Notes under the pieces: model-generated
Seen by the model: only the letters and a program-made list of their open reading frames with translations
Told to the model about the DNA's origin: nothing
Databases searched by the model: none
In this document: positions 25,101 through 32,935 of the stretch, piece after piece
Layout: the number at the start of each line of letters is the position of its first letter
Position numbering within the stretch: position 1 is the first letter of the stretch
Made by a program: the position numbers and the translations under genes
Source of the DNA: Bacteroidales bacterium
GTDB lineage: Bacteria > Bacteroidota > Bacteroidia > Bacteroidales > UBA7960
DNA: 42,889 nucleotides
Direction of reading: 5' to 3'
Assembly (NCBI GenBank): GCA_003567625.1
Contig: PWZB01000148.1
Location: forward strand, 1-42,889

Positions 25101-25678
25101 GTCCAGAATTCATCATTTTTACAGCGATACATCATCCCGGGCAGGCTGCCGATAAGAGTGTTTAACATACGTTCTCTTTCCTGTATCTCTTGTTTTGCCT
25201 GATAGCTGTCGGTAATATCACGGCAAATTGCAATTACCGCTTTTTGCCCGTGATACATACCAAGTGTTAAGCTGACTTCTTTAGGGAAAATTTCACCGTT
25301 TTTTTTAATTGCCCAAAACTCAAACTTTTGTGGTTTGCCCTCATACGCTGCTTTTAAAAATCTTTTGACTGATTCAAAGTCATTTTTACCCGGCGCCGAA
25401 AGAAATTCCGGCGTTTTTCCTATGAAGTAATCCTTTGGATACCCGTAGAGAGACTCCGCCGAACTATTCACCTCCAAAAAGCGTCCGTCTTTGTCATGAA
25501 TATAAACAGCTTCACTTATGCTGTCAATTATACTTTTGATTGTTGATTTTGTAAGCAACTGCTCTTTGGATACAATGGATTTCTTCTTAAGCGAAAACAG
25601 CTCTTCCCTTAAAGCCCGGTTCTCTGTTTCAAGCCTTTTGATTTCGCTTTGGGTTTTTTTGTTCGAAGTATTTCCCAT
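22133..25678 (-). CDS. Six-PAS hybrid histidine kinase with receiver domain
   Basis: 1181 aa from the ATG at 25678; an upstream TTG at 25714 would add 12 residues without conserved content. A short coiled coil (EIKRLETENRALREELFSLK) leads into six PAS/PAC repeats (for example SEAVYIHD, LPGMMYRC, MPDLMFVID, SPLGMRIV, SSLGMYRT, FSGIYLLQ), each ending in a DITxxK-like linker. Then comes HisKA with His818 in NMSHEIRTPL, HATPase_c (N-box NLLSNAVKFTD, DTGIGI, GTGLGLSI) and a receiver domain with Asp1112 in LILMDIQMPVMDG and the conserved Lys in LTKPV. No transmembrane segment is seen, so it is a cytoplasmic sensor. No output regulator lies beside it; phosphate may pass to an unlinked phosphotransfer protein. 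Confidence 0.93.
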   Translation of the reverse strand: MGNTSNKKTQSEIKRLETENRALREELFSLKKKSIVSKEQLLTKSTIKSIIDSISEAVYIHDKDGRFLEVNSSAESLYGYPKDYFIGKTPEFLSAPGKNDFESVKRFLKAAYEGKPQKFEFWAIKKNGEIFPKEVSLTLGMYHGQKAVIAICRDITDSYQAKQEIQERERMLNTLIGSLPGMMYRCKNDEFWTMEYVSPGIKQVTGYETYDLINNKNISYYEVIHNDDRKKVNESVQKALRNRKQFNVTYRIKDAGGNIKWVWEQGQGIYDDNNKPILLEGFITDITEHKNQEEKIKEQSAKINAILKTMPDLMFVIDKKGYYVDVFAYDNSKLALPPEKLIGANLKDVFPQKEAELFIRSFKRCIDTGDMQTLEYRLTIEGKPMFFEARVSPFNRDHILSIVRDITDRRKAEESLRQAEENFRRSLDESPLGMRIVSKNYKTVYVNQAVLDIYGYDSTEELINTPVKKRYTPDSHKAFLERNKQRKQGHFGPSEYEVSIARKNGEIRHLIAYRKEILWNGEKQSLVIYSDVTQQKLAEKALKESEERFRSIYDNSSLGMYRTTPGGKIMMSNPALVEMLGYRSFEELTATRDLSKQKYFSKNTPRDEFIKLIEEKQEITGYEAEWVRKDGTLIYVRISARAIKNKDGKTIYYDGTVEDITKQKLTDKALKESEEKFRTLVENAFSGIYLLQDRHYEYVNDKFCEITGYSREELTSKDFDFGVMISGKGKDIVQKWYKARRKGVEKPAVYETRIITKTGKLKDLEIMTIGLEISGQPKVLGVIRDITEYKQSQKLEEQVAIAKRSLEFKKNFLANMSHEIRTPLTGIMGMAEILGKTKLTPYQREYLNTLRYSTENLREIINQILDYSKIEAGEVLLKPRIFPVEALFENAEKLFESICNKDIKLEKNISPELSGHIKTDEQRVLQVIYNLLSNAVKFTDKGKITLRLTPETPIDEKGNFLIKAEVEDTGIGIRPEVQKHLFKPFAQIDQGDTRDIDGTGLGLSICKKLCEILGGDIDVNSKPGKGSLFWFTFIAKRAKEETEHFLTDSKTKAVKHPELSSLKILHVEDKPVNQKVVTLILESMGHEVKTAGNGKKAIEICSKEKFDLILMDIQMPVMDGITATRKLRKNFSDLPPIIGLSANAFEGDREKYMKLGMDEYLTKPVNDLDMDKMIKTFKLDK

Positions 25679-26177
25679 TTCACTAAAAGCTATGAATATA
25701 AAATGATTATTCAATTAAGCTATTATGGCCTGAATGAAAGAATTGTTTTTCGTCAGCAGCTAATTGTTCGGTGAAGGGCCCTTTACAATAATAAATAACA
25801 GACAACCATAAAGCTTAAAAAACAATTATTAAAAATACTCAATTTTATAACTACTTTTTCCTTTTTACAAATTTATAAATAAAATTTAAATTTAAAATAA
25901 AATTACGGAAGGAGTTTTGCTTTTGATTTATCTAAAACATGAGCGTAAGTTATGTTTTTACCTTCTTCCTTAGCCCACAAATAATAGCCCTGAAATGGTA
26001 CCCATAAACAGCACAGGTATCCGCAAAAGCAGCTTCCGGTATTTCAAACCGTCCTTTATTTGCATTATCATCAACAACGGATTCAGTGCCTTCGCCAATT
26101 AAGATTGTCGGAAAAACCACTTTATGACCTGTTACCCCTTAAGTTAATTAAAGTAACCGGCAATGATACGGGCAATA
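25679..26177. other. Intergenic region with gene remnant
   Basis: 499 bp. The right half (25903-26135) holds a frameshifted minus-strand coding scrap, listed separately. The left half is AT-rich and contains a 10-bp palindrome aagggccctt near 25774. No other gene is seen. Confidence 0.4.
25903..26135 (-). pseudogene. Frameshifted gene remnant, family unknown
   Basis: Read on the minus strand, one frame gives GHKVVFPTILIGEGTESVVD, then RFEIPEAAFADTCAVYGYHF, and a second frame continues YYLWAKEEGKNITYAHVLDK to KAKLLP and a stop at 25903. The two pieces join smoothly at one indel near 25976, so they look like the C-terminal part of a former gene of which the start is lost. I do not recognise the family. 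Chance reading of noncoding DNA is possible, but the length and composition argue for a decayed gene. Confidence 0.4.
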
Positions 26178-27254
26178 TTATGGTTTTATCTGACTTTTTA
26201 AAATGACATCCTCGTATAAAGATACGGTTCTGTTTATCATGTCATCCAACGAAAAATCTTTTTTTATTTTTTTCACCAGGTATTCTGCTTCTTTTTCCCA
26301 TTTTGACTGATGGTTAAAAAACTCTTCTATTGTCGTTTGAATAGAATGTTTGCAGGGCGGCGAAGCTTTTGTATCGATAAAATTTGCATATTTAATATTC
26401 TCATATTTTTTCGTTGTCAACAAGCCTCCCATGCGCCTGCAATTAACCGAAAGCACCGGCACGCCAATGGCAGAAGCCTCAAGAGCTACCCTGCCCACCC
26501 CTAATACAAGTGATGCACTTTGATAATAATTAAGTACTGAAGGCTTATATCCAAGCACATTACATAAACTTGAAGAAAATTTGTTATTTAAATTATCAGC
26601 CAACTCTTTCAGTTCATCCAGTTTTTTGCCATCACCGATAATCCAAAGCTCAAGTGTTGGATATTTTTGTTTTAGCACCGGCAGAACATTTGAAATCATA
26701 AGTTTTAGAAAACCTAAATGTTTCTTGTTGATTTTGCTTGTATAGCAAATTCGGTAAGGTATTGAACTGTTTTTAACCGCTTCTGTTTTTACACAATTAG
26801 GTATAAAAACACCTTTTTCACCAAAATCATATCTTCGGTCTGATACTTCATGGATCTTTTTACTGACAAAGATCATTTTACTTGTTAATAGCCGTGAGAG
26901 AGCATGTCTCATATCGTATCTGAACCTGCCATGAATGGTAGATATTACTTTGCGGCGCGTCAAAAACCCCGCCAGGCAAGCATTCAAAATAGCAAGACGT
27001 TGGTGTGCATGTATTATATTTACTCTTTGTTGTAAAATAAGAAAAACTAACTTGAGTACATGATAGGGGATCGATAAATCCGTTAATTTAACCGGTATAT
27101 ATTTTACTCCGGGTAATAATTTTTTTACTTGACGCCCCTTCCCTCCCACAAGAATAACTTTGTGGCCTTTTTTAGAAAGATTGTTTGCCAATTCGCAAAC
27201 ATGATTTTCGGCTCCTCCAAAATCAAAACGCTTTATTATTAACAGAATAGTCAT
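26178..27254 (-). CDS. GT4 family glycosyltransferase
   Basis: 358 aa from the ATG at 27254, of normal length for a two-domain GT-B retaining glycosyltransferase. The N-terminal domain has FDFGGAENHVCELANNLSKK, the usual 'GGaE..v..la..l...GH.V' start, and HAHQRLAILNA. The C-terminal nucleotide-sugar domain has LWIIGDGKKLDELKELADNL and the E-x7-E type motif ALEASAIGVPVLS. It probably transfers a sugar in envelope glycan or lipid-sugar assembly in the cytoplasm; donor and acceptor are unknown. A TTG at 27269 would add five residues but lies inside a good promoter box, so the ATG is preferred. It is a lone gene, not in a sugar cluster. Confidence 0.85.
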   Translation of the reverse strand: MTILLIIKRFDFGGAENHVCELANNLSKKGHKVILVGGKGRQVKKLLPGVKYIPVKLTDLSIPYHVLKLVFLILQQRVNIIHAHQRLAILNACLAGFLTRRKVISTIHGRFRYDMRHALSRLLTSKMIFVSKKIHEVSDRRYDFGEKGVFIPNCVKTEAVKNSSIPYRICYTSKINKKHLGFLKLMISNVLPVLKQKYPTLELWIIGDGKKLDELKELADNLNNKFSSSLCNVLGYKPSVLNYYQSASLVLGVGRVALEASAIGVPVLSVNCRRMGGLLTTKKYENIKYANFIDTKASPPCKHSIQTTIEEFFNHQSKWEKEAEYLVKKIKKDFSLDDMINRTVSLYEDVILKSQIKP

Positions 27255-27266
27255 AAAAATATGCCC

Positions 27267-27274
27267 CAAAAGTA
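27267..27274 (-). promoter_or_regulatory. -7 box for glycosyltransferase gene
   Basis: On the minus strand this reads TACTTTTG, a TAnnTTTG match, 12 bp before the ATG at 27254. Transcription would start just upstream of the ATG, giving a near-leaderless mRNA and ruling out the TTG at 27269. Confidence 0.45.
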
Positions 27275-27336
27275 ATAGTTTGTTATTTTCAAAAATGAGT
27301 ATAAAAACCGACTTAAAAAAATTTAATCATCATTTT

Positions 27337-27371
27337 TTTGGATATTACTAATGTATAAGATTGTATTTTTG
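27337..27371 (+). promoter_or_regulatory. Promoter candidate for 512-aa membrane protein
   Basis: TATTTTTG at 27364-27371 lies 32 bp before the ATG at 27404; a TTTG at 27337-27340 is 23 nt further upstream, slightly long for the consensus spacing. Confidence 0.45.
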
Positions 27372-27403
27372 CGACCTGAAAATATTTCAAAACAATATTT
27401 AAT

Positions 27404-28942
27404 ATGGAATTGATAACCGATCATTTTGGTATAATACACATTCTTAACCAGTATTGGCTAACGTTGTTGCTTGTCATATCAATGGTTTTAATATCACGTA
27501 CTTTTGTGGCAGGGTCACGTTATTCGCCTATACTTATAATTGTGGTTTTCGGATTAATAATGGGATTTGTGCTTGTCAACACAAATTTGGCTACTCCCGG
27601 CTTGCCTGAGTTTCCGATTGTAGGCTTAAGCAGCCGTGTAACCATAACGGCTTTGATGGCATCTTTCTTTGTGGGAGGCCAGGAGATACGAAAATTGCTT
27701 ATAAATAAAAAAATAGACGCCAAAGATATTGTGGTGCCCTCTTCACAGGAGTTGTTTCTTGGCACCAAAGCCACACAATTCATGTTTTTGGTCAGGGCGT
27801 TTTTTATACTTACCGGCATAGAATCACTTAAAAGGGTAATTATAGGTCATTCTTTAGGGGACACTCTTGATGATTTTTACCCGCTGTTAGGATATATAGG
27901 CTTAGTAGCTTCGATAATTTTGATAGACCATCGTGCCAAAATTGATAATAAGGCGGTTTATATACGCAAGGGTATTATAGAAACATCAATGATATTGTTT
28001 CTATTGGTTATTTCATATCACATTTCACAATTGATTAAACCTGTCATTGCTCTTCCTGAAATATTCTTTGCCATGGTATTATCGGTAAGTTTTGGTATGA
28101 TAATGGTAAAATGGAAGTTTGGTCCCACAATCCGTTCATTACTTTTCGCGGGCATCCCGGTTGTTTTAGCTGCTAACTTCATGATAGGGGGGTCACGTAT
28201 CCTGGAAGCATTTCAACTGACCGGGATGACATCAGTCTTATCTTTCGGTTTTTTCGGTCAATTGTTATGGATGTTTGGCGGTTTGGCGGTTTTGATATTA
28301 TTAGGTAAAGCCAACAACATACGCAATCTTGCGCCCGGTATGGCAGGATCATTGTCACACTCCGGGTTAACCGGTGCCTGTACTGCCGGCGACCTCGGCT
28401 CTCATGCCGCCGTCAGGGCACCCATTATGATAAACATACCTTTCATTGGACATATATTCGTTTTTTCTATTCTGGCTGCAAGTGCTACTGCAGGAAAGCT
28501 CCTGGTTCCCTACTCTTTAGGAGTATTTATTGCAGGATTAATGCTGACCTGCCTGGCAATGAAAAGCTTGCGAACCGCTAAAGGCAAAGAAAATAAAGAA
28601 ATACGTGGCTTGATGCTGTTCTCCCTGGGCTGGCAACTGATAGCAGTTTTCGGCGGATTACTGTTGCTGGATATATCAGGTATGCCGCTAAGCGATGCCG
28701 TCATGGCAAACTCCTCCGCTATATCACACTTTGGTTTGTTCGCAGCAATACAAGGTGGAATGTTCGGCCCTGAAGCCGCAAGCATGATAGCATTCGTCTT
28801 TGCAATGCCATTCCTGGTTCACCCGCTGGTATTCGGAATATTCGGAAAAACAGCCGAAAACAAAGGAATAATGCCAACTAAAATTGTGTACTTCCTCACT
28901 ATCCTGGGTGTTGCAGGTGTACTTTATTCAATGTTTTGCTAA
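27404..28942 (+). CDS. Polytopic membrane protein, family not recognised
   Basis: 512 aa with about 13 hydrophobic helices and short loops, so an inner-membrane transporter-like protein. Features that stand out: FVGGQEIRKLL near residue 92 and NLAPGMAGSLSHSGLTGACT, then AGDLGSHAAVRAPIMIN in the second half. The glycine- and serine-rich discontinuous look of that loop resembles ion-coupled transporters of the GltS/CPA type, but I cannot place it in a named family. Two halves of similar hydrophobicity suggest an internal repeat. It is transcribed alone from a good promoter box and is followed by a small coiled-coil gene with a separate box. Confidence 0.65.
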   Translation: MELITDHFGIIHILNQYWLTLLLVISMVLISRTFVAGSRYSPILIIVVFGLIMGFVLVNTNLATPGLPEFPIVGLSSRVTITALMASFFVGGQEIRKLLINKKIDAKDIVVPSSQELFLGTKATQFMFLVRAFFILTGIESLKRVIIGHSLGDTLDDFYPLLGYIGLVASIILIDHRAKIDNKAVYIRKGIIETSMILFLLVISYHISQLIKPVIALPEIFFAMVLSVSFGMIMVKWKFGPTIRSLLFAGIPVVLAANFMIGGSRILEAFQLTGMTSVLSFGFFGQLLWMFGGLAVLILLGKANNIRNLAPGMAGSLSHSGLTGACTAGDLGSHAAVRAPIMINIPFIGHIFVFSILAASATAGKLLVPYSLGVFIAGLMLTCLAMKSLRTAKGKENKEIRGLMLFSLGWQLIAVFGGLLLLDISGMPLSDAVMANSSAISHFGLFAAIQGGMFGPEAASMIAFVFAMPFLVHPLVFGIFGKTAENKGIMPTKIVYFLTILGVAGVLYSMFC

Positions 28943-28978
28943 TTCTTAATAATAATACTTTTTTATTTAAATCTTTAG

Positions 28979-28986
28979 TATCTTTG
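28979..28986 (+). promoter_or_regulatory. -7 box for small coiled-coil gene
   Basis: TATCTTTG matches TAnnTTTG exactly and lies 45 bp before the ATG at 29032. No clear -33 TTG is seen. Confidence 0.45.
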
Positions 28987-29031
28987 AAAAGATAAAACAA
29001 TTTAATATTTAAACTTAAAATTCTTAGCAAA

Positions 29032-29316
29032 ATGGATAAAAATGAATTCAAAGAAAAAGCAAAAAGAAGTATAGACGACCTTTTTGATAAAATTGAAGAA
29101 CTTGATTCAAAAAAAGAAAAAGCCAGTGAAAAGATGAAAGCCGAGTATAATGAAAATATCGCTAACATAAAAGTTATGCGAGCTGATTTGTTAGAAAAAT
29201 ATAAGGCTCTCGAACATGCTTCTGCAGAAAACTGGGAAGAAAAAAAAGCTGTTTTTAACTCAAGTATGGAATCTTTAAAAGAAGGTTTCTCAAAGCTGGC
29301 TAATATTTTCAAATAA
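29032..29316 (+). CDS. Small all-helical coiled-coil protein
   Basis: 94 aa, almost entirely helical and highly charged. It begins MDKNEFKEKAKRSIDDLFDK and shows heptad-like spacing through residues 10-65 (KIEELDSKKEKASEKMKAEY). No signal peptide and no cysteine, so it is cytoplasmic. It resembles the small 'sll1863-like' stress-response helical proteins found in many Bacteroidota; this match is from memory and loose. It has its own promoter box and no partner gene. Confidence 0.6.
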   Translation: MDKNEFKEKAKRSIDDLFDKIEELDSKKEKASEKMKAEYNENIANIKVMRADLLEKYKALEHASAENWEEKKAVFNSSMESLKEGFSKLANIFK

Positions 29317-29548
29317 GGCCCGTAAATATTTTTCTTTTGCCGGTCATTTTGATTTTATTATTAACGAATTCCAACCGCGATTTCCCGCAGATCAAAATGG
29401 GTTATCGTAAACAATATTTATTTGCTCATAATTATCCATTATTCTGAAAATATGTACCGAAAGCCCCATCTTATATTTTACCGTAAGCGGTCTTGTAACT
29501 AAAAAGCAAGCCGGGTTTTTGATATTACAAATTGTAAAACTCCGTGTT

Positions 29549-31435
29549 ATGAAAAAATTATGTCTTATCTCGTGTTTTTTTTTATTGCTCTGTTCTTCAT
29601 CAATAAGAGGAGAGCAATTTCAACCCAGGGATATTATTGAAACGGAAGCTTTTCTGGATGGTATTGTTGAAACTTTAATGGACGAAAAACATATTGCCGG
29701 TGCAACGATGACGGTTGTATATGACGATGAGGTTTTAATCAGTAAGGGTTATGGTTATGCCGGCCTTGAGAACCAGGTTGAGGTTGATCCTGAAAAAACG
29801 CTTTTCCGCATTGCTTCGATCTCAAAGATGTTTACCTGGATATCTGTTTTGCAACTGGTTGAGCAGGGCAAGCTTGATCTTGACGCCGACATTAACGAGT
29901 ATCTTAAGGGCTTCGGGATTCCGGGCACTTTTGATGATCCGGTAACCTTGCGCAGTCTCATGGCACATGCGGCAGGATTTGAGGAGAGGTTAATTCACCT
30001 TTTTGTCAGGGATGCTGACGATATGATGCCTTTGGGTGAGTTGCTTCCCAGGCAGCTTCCCGGAAGGGTACGACCGCCTTTAAAACATTCGTCATACAGT
30101 AACCACAGTACAGGCCTGGCACAATATATCGTAGAGCTTACAAGCGGTATGGCTTTTGAAGAGTATGCAGAAAAGCATATTCTAAAACCTATGGGAATGT
30201 ATAACACTACGTTCAGACAACCGATACCCGATAATCTCAGCGATAATATGTCAGGCGGTTACCTGTTCACCGGCGAAGAGTTGCAAAAGATGTACTTCGA
30301 ATATGTACCTATGAGCGGTGTAGGAGGTGCATCAGCATCAGCCGGCGACATGGCAAGGTTTATGAAAATGCTGCTAAATAACGCATGTTTTGAAGATGTA
30401 TGCCTTTTAGACTCAGCTACCTTCGAACTGATGAAGCAGCCGGCGCTGATACATTCCGAAGGTATTAATCCCGCCAGGCACGGTATCATGGATATGAGCT
30501 TTAATAACATTGAAATTTTGGGGCATGGCGGTGCGACATTTTGGTTTCATTCGATTATGGCAATATTGCCTGAACATAACCTCGGTTTCTTCCTTTCATT
30601 TAACAGTGCCGGCGGCTCAGGCACAACAAGGGATGTGATGAAAAGGCTGGTTGAACGCTATTATTCAGACCCAAAGCCTTTACGCGAAACAATCGATCTT
30701 AATAACGAATATCTTGAGCGCTTTGAAGGCAAATACATGACCAACCGCCGCTCACACTCAAGCTTCTTTAAGATGCGTGCAATGGAAAACCCTACGGTTA
30801 TAACCGCAGAAAACGGAAAGCTGCGAATGGATGAACCCGGAAAAGCAGCAGCATGGTACCTGCCCGTTGATTCCACCACCTTCCGTGAAAAAAACAGCAA
30901 TAAACTGATTGCCTTTGAATTTGAAAACGATAAAGCAAGATACCTGTTTAAAGACCACTTCTGCTTCAGGGCTTTCGAAAAGATAGAGGGCGCTCATAAA
31001 CCCCTGCTCCATAAGACCATTTTCAGAACCAGCTTAATAGCCGTTATCTACATACTGTTAATGATGCCATTGTTGTATCTTGCCAGAAGAAATTATGCGC
31101 CGGCCAGAAAGAACTTAAAACCTATACCGTTTAATGCCAAACTATTTGCATGGTTGTGTTCAGCCTCCTTTGCAATAGCCTACTTACTGTTTAATTCAAC
31201 ATTCGGTATGGGCAGGGAGCTAATACTGGAAGTTCCCGCTGGTATGAAAATCGGGCTGCTTCTACCCTTTGCTGCAATGTTCTTTTTAATTATCATGATT
31301 TATAGAAACATTGAAATGTGGAAAAACAAAGAAACAGGATTACCTAACAACCTGTTTTACTCCCTGGTCATAATAATTTTTATTGCGGCACTGTGGCAAC
31401 TGCATTTCTGGAACCTGATGGGATGGAGATGGTGA
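29549..31435 (+). CDS. Serine beta-lactamase-like hydrolase with C-terminal membrane part
   Basis: 628 aa. A signal peptide (MKKLCLISCFFLLLCSSS) leads into a class C beta-lactamase/PBP4* fold. The catalytic Ser90-x-x-Lys93 is in IASISKMF, Tyr-x-Asn is SYSNHSTG, and the KTG-like triad is replaced by GHGG. Residues ~380-475 form a small beta domain, followed by three or four hydrophobic helices (~490-625). Such proteins are periplasmic esterases, peptidases or penicillin-binding enzymes; the substrate is unknown. The start at 29549 is chosen because the signal peptide begins there; a TTG at 29519 would add ten residues. Not expected to be a resistance enzyme on sequence alone. Confidence 0.85.
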   Translation: MKKLCLISCFFLLLCSSSIRGEQFQPRDIIETEAFLDGIVETLMDEKHIAGATMTVVYDDEVLISKGYGYAGLENQVEVDPEKTLFRIASISKMFTWISVLQLVEQGKLDLDADINEYLKGFGIPGTFDDPVTLRSLMAHAAGFEERLIHLFVRDADDMMPLGELLPRQLPGRVRPPLKHSSYSNHSTGLAQYIVELTSGMAFEEYAEKHILKPMGMYNTTFRQPIPDNLSDNMSGGYLFTGEELQKMYFEYVPMSGVGGASASAGDMARFMKMLLNNACFEDVCLLDSATFELMKQPALIHSEGINPARHGIMDMSFNNIEILGHGGATFWFHSIMAILPEHNLGFFLSFNSAGGSGTTRDVMKRLVERYYSDPKPLRETIDLNNEYLERFEGKYMTNRRSHSSFFKMRAMENPTVITAENGKLRMDEPGKAAAWYLPVDSTTFREKNSNKLIAFEFENDKARYLFKDHFCFRAFEKIEGAHKPLLHKTIFRTSLIAVIYILLMMPLLYLARRNYAPARKNLKPIPFNAKLFAWLCSASFAIAYLLFNSTFGMGRELILEVPAGMKIGLLLPFAAMFFLIIMIYRNIEMWKNKETGLPNNLFYSLVIIIFIAALWQLHFWNLMGWRW

Positions 31436-31671
31436 GAAGCAATGAGTGAGAAGATGAGAAATGGGAGCCTAGCAGACTACATTTTCCATGTGATTAAAAA
31501 CGCTTAAGGGATAAGTTGATAAGTAAAGTTGGCAATCAGCTTTTGCAGGTTGCACATTGAGAATCTACCCACGTGGTAAATCAATCAGTTGTTTTCCGTG
31601 ATATTTCCGAATAGTGCGAACAGGATCTAAAAACATTATTATGTTTCTTAATTTATTTATGTACTTTTTTA

Positions 31672-31679
31672 TATATTTG
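31672..31679 (+). promoter_or_regulatory. -7 box of the DsrC sulfur-relay operon
   Basis: TATATTTG matches TAnnTTTG and lies 21 bp before the ATG of the first gene (31701). No clear TTG is found at the right distance upstream. Confidence 0.45.
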
Positions 31680-31700
31680 CCGGGTTAAATAATTTAAAAC

Positions 31701-31940
31701 ATGCCCGCAGATTGTACAAACTACAGTACATGCCCGCTTATAAATAACTCCGGCTTCATTTCTGAGCCCGGGCATAAAGATCATTATATAAAGAAATATT
31801 GCCGGGCAGGCGATAATAACTGGAGCAAATGTAAAAGATATTTGATGAAACGTCGGTGGCAATTCTGCCCTGATTTTGTTTTGCCCGACACGCCCGGGTC
31901 AACCGATGAAATTCTGGATAAATTTGAAGAAGAACAGTAA
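31701..31940 (+). CDS. Small Cys-rich protein, first gene of DsrC operon
   Basis: 79 aa with five cysteines (5, 11, 34, 44, 56). The pattern CPLINN...YIKKYC...KCKRYLM resembles a small Cys module seen as a free protein or as a tail on sensors ('CPf.n......YC.g....CaRy.v'), which may bind a metal or Fe-S cluster. No signal peptide, so it is cytoplasmic. It is 29 bp upstream of dsrC and on the same transcript, so a role in sulfur or redox handling is likely by context, but the exact function is unknown. Confidence 0.65.
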   Translation: MPADCTNYSTCPLINNSGFISEPGHKDHYIKKYCRAGDNNWSKCKRYLMKRRWQFCPDFVLPDTPGSTDEILDKFEEEQ

Positions 31941-31969
31941 TAAATTGTTTATAGAAAAAATTGAGTAAT

Positions 31970-32287
31970 ATGCCAACAATAGAGATTGAAGAAAAAGTGT
32001 TTGAAATAGATGGTAATGGTTTTTTGACCAAGCCTGAGATCTGGGACGGGGAAGTTGCCAGGTTAATTGCAAAATATGATGGAATAAATGAATTAACCGA
32101 CCAGCATTGGGCGGTTATAAATATCATAAGGAATAATTATGAAGAGAAAGGCATGGCACCCATGATAAGGCAAATATGTAAGGGCACCGGGCTTAAGCTT
32201 CGCCAGATCTATGAGCTTTTCCCACTTGGACCTGCCCGTGGAGCTTGCCGGGTGGCAGGATTACCGAAACCCGACGGTTGCGTTTAA
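31970..32287 (+). CDS. dsrC: DsrC/TusE family sulfur carrier with both redox cysteines
   Basis: 105 aa. Family core: VFEIDGNGFLTKPEIWD, then LTDQHWAVINIIRNNYEEKG and KGTGLKLRQIYELFPLGPAR. The flexible C-terminal arm GACRVAGLPKPDGCV holds Cys93 and the penultimate Cys104 in the C-x10-C spacing of true DsrC, rather than TusE, which keeps only the last one. In sulfite reducers DsrC carries sulfur as a trisulfide between both cysteines, which the DsrMK-type membrane complex reduces. An upstream TTG (31961) would add three residues; the ATG at 31970 gives the family N-terminus MPTIEI. It is followed 15 bp later by the membrane subunit. Confidence 0.93.
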   Translation: MPTIEIEEKVFEIDGNGFLTKPEIWDGEVARLIAKYDGINELTDQHWAVINIIRNNYEEKGMAPMIRQICKGTGLKLRQIYELFPLGPARGACRVAGLPKPDGCV

Positions 32288-32302
32288 TTAAAATTTGTAA
32301 AC

Positions 32303-32932
32303 ATGACATGGTATTCTTGGCTTGCAATAGCTTCCCTGGCAATATGCCTGGCCGGATGCATTTATCATCTCATAAGGCTTATTAAGCTGGGAAAGCCCAA
32401 AGATTATTCCAGGAAGTCTGGCAGTCCGGGCTCAGGTATTATTTATTCCTTTACAGGAGCAATGAACCCTGTCAATAAAGAATCGGCTTATCTGAACCTG
32501 CCGACTTATATTGCCGGAGTTATCTATCACATGGGTACATTTCTTGCAATAATTTTATTCTTTGTATTCTTTTTTACCACAACACTTAATAAAATGATAA
32601 CACTTCCATTAGTGTTATTTTTGTTTTTGTCAGCAATTTTTGGTACAGGCATTTTATTTAAGCGCGTTACAGACAAAAAGCTGAAACAACTTTCCAACCC
32701 CGACGACTATATTTCCAATATGCTTGTTACCGGCTTCCAGGCAGCTACAGGCATCGTATTGTTAATACCTGATGCGTCGTACCCTGTATATATGGTGATT
32801 GCCAGCCTTTTGCTGCTTTATTTACCGGTTGGAAAACTAAAACATGCAATATACTTTTTCGCTGCCCGCTATCATATAGGTTACTTCTATGGATGGCGCA
32901 ATGTATGGCCTGCTGCAAAACACAGCCGATAG
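32303..32932 (+). CDS. DsrM/HdrE-like cytochrome b membrane subunit
   Basis: 209 aa with about five transmembrane helices. Histidines 22 (CIYHLIRL), 76 (VIYHMGTF), 181 (LKHAIYFF) and 191 (RYHIGYF) are placed as in NarI/DsrM/HdrE/TmcC-type subunits that bind b hemes and exchange electrons with menaquinone. It would anchor the Fe-S partner encoded 3 bp downstream. The tight spacing with dsrC and the Fe-S gene supports a DsrMK-like complex. Exact subfamily (DsrM versus TmcC or HmeC) cannot be settled by eye. Confidence 0.82.
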   Translation: MTWYSWLAIASLAICLAGCIYHLIRLIKLGKPKDYSRKSGSPGSGIIYSFTGAMNPVNKESAYLNLPTYIAGVIYHMGTFLAIILFFVFFFTTTLNKMITLPLVLFLFLSAIFGTGILFKRVTDKKLKQLSNPDDYISNMLVTGFQAATGIVLLIPDASYPVYMVIASLLLLYLPVGKLKHAIYFFAARYHIGYFYGWRNVWPAAKHSR

Positions 32933-32935
32933 AAG

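Noticed and set aside
28899..29312. 137-codon minus-strand frame over the small coiled-coil gene
   Set aside because: Antisense shadow of an AAA-rich coding sequence; Ser/Phe/Leu-rich product is the expected mirror of Lys/Glu codons.
29549..31435. Antibiotic-resistance beta-lactamase
   Set aside because: The fold and SxxK/YxN motifs fit, but the length, GHGG motif and C-terminal membrane helices point to the broad serine hydrolase family rather than a resistance enzyme.
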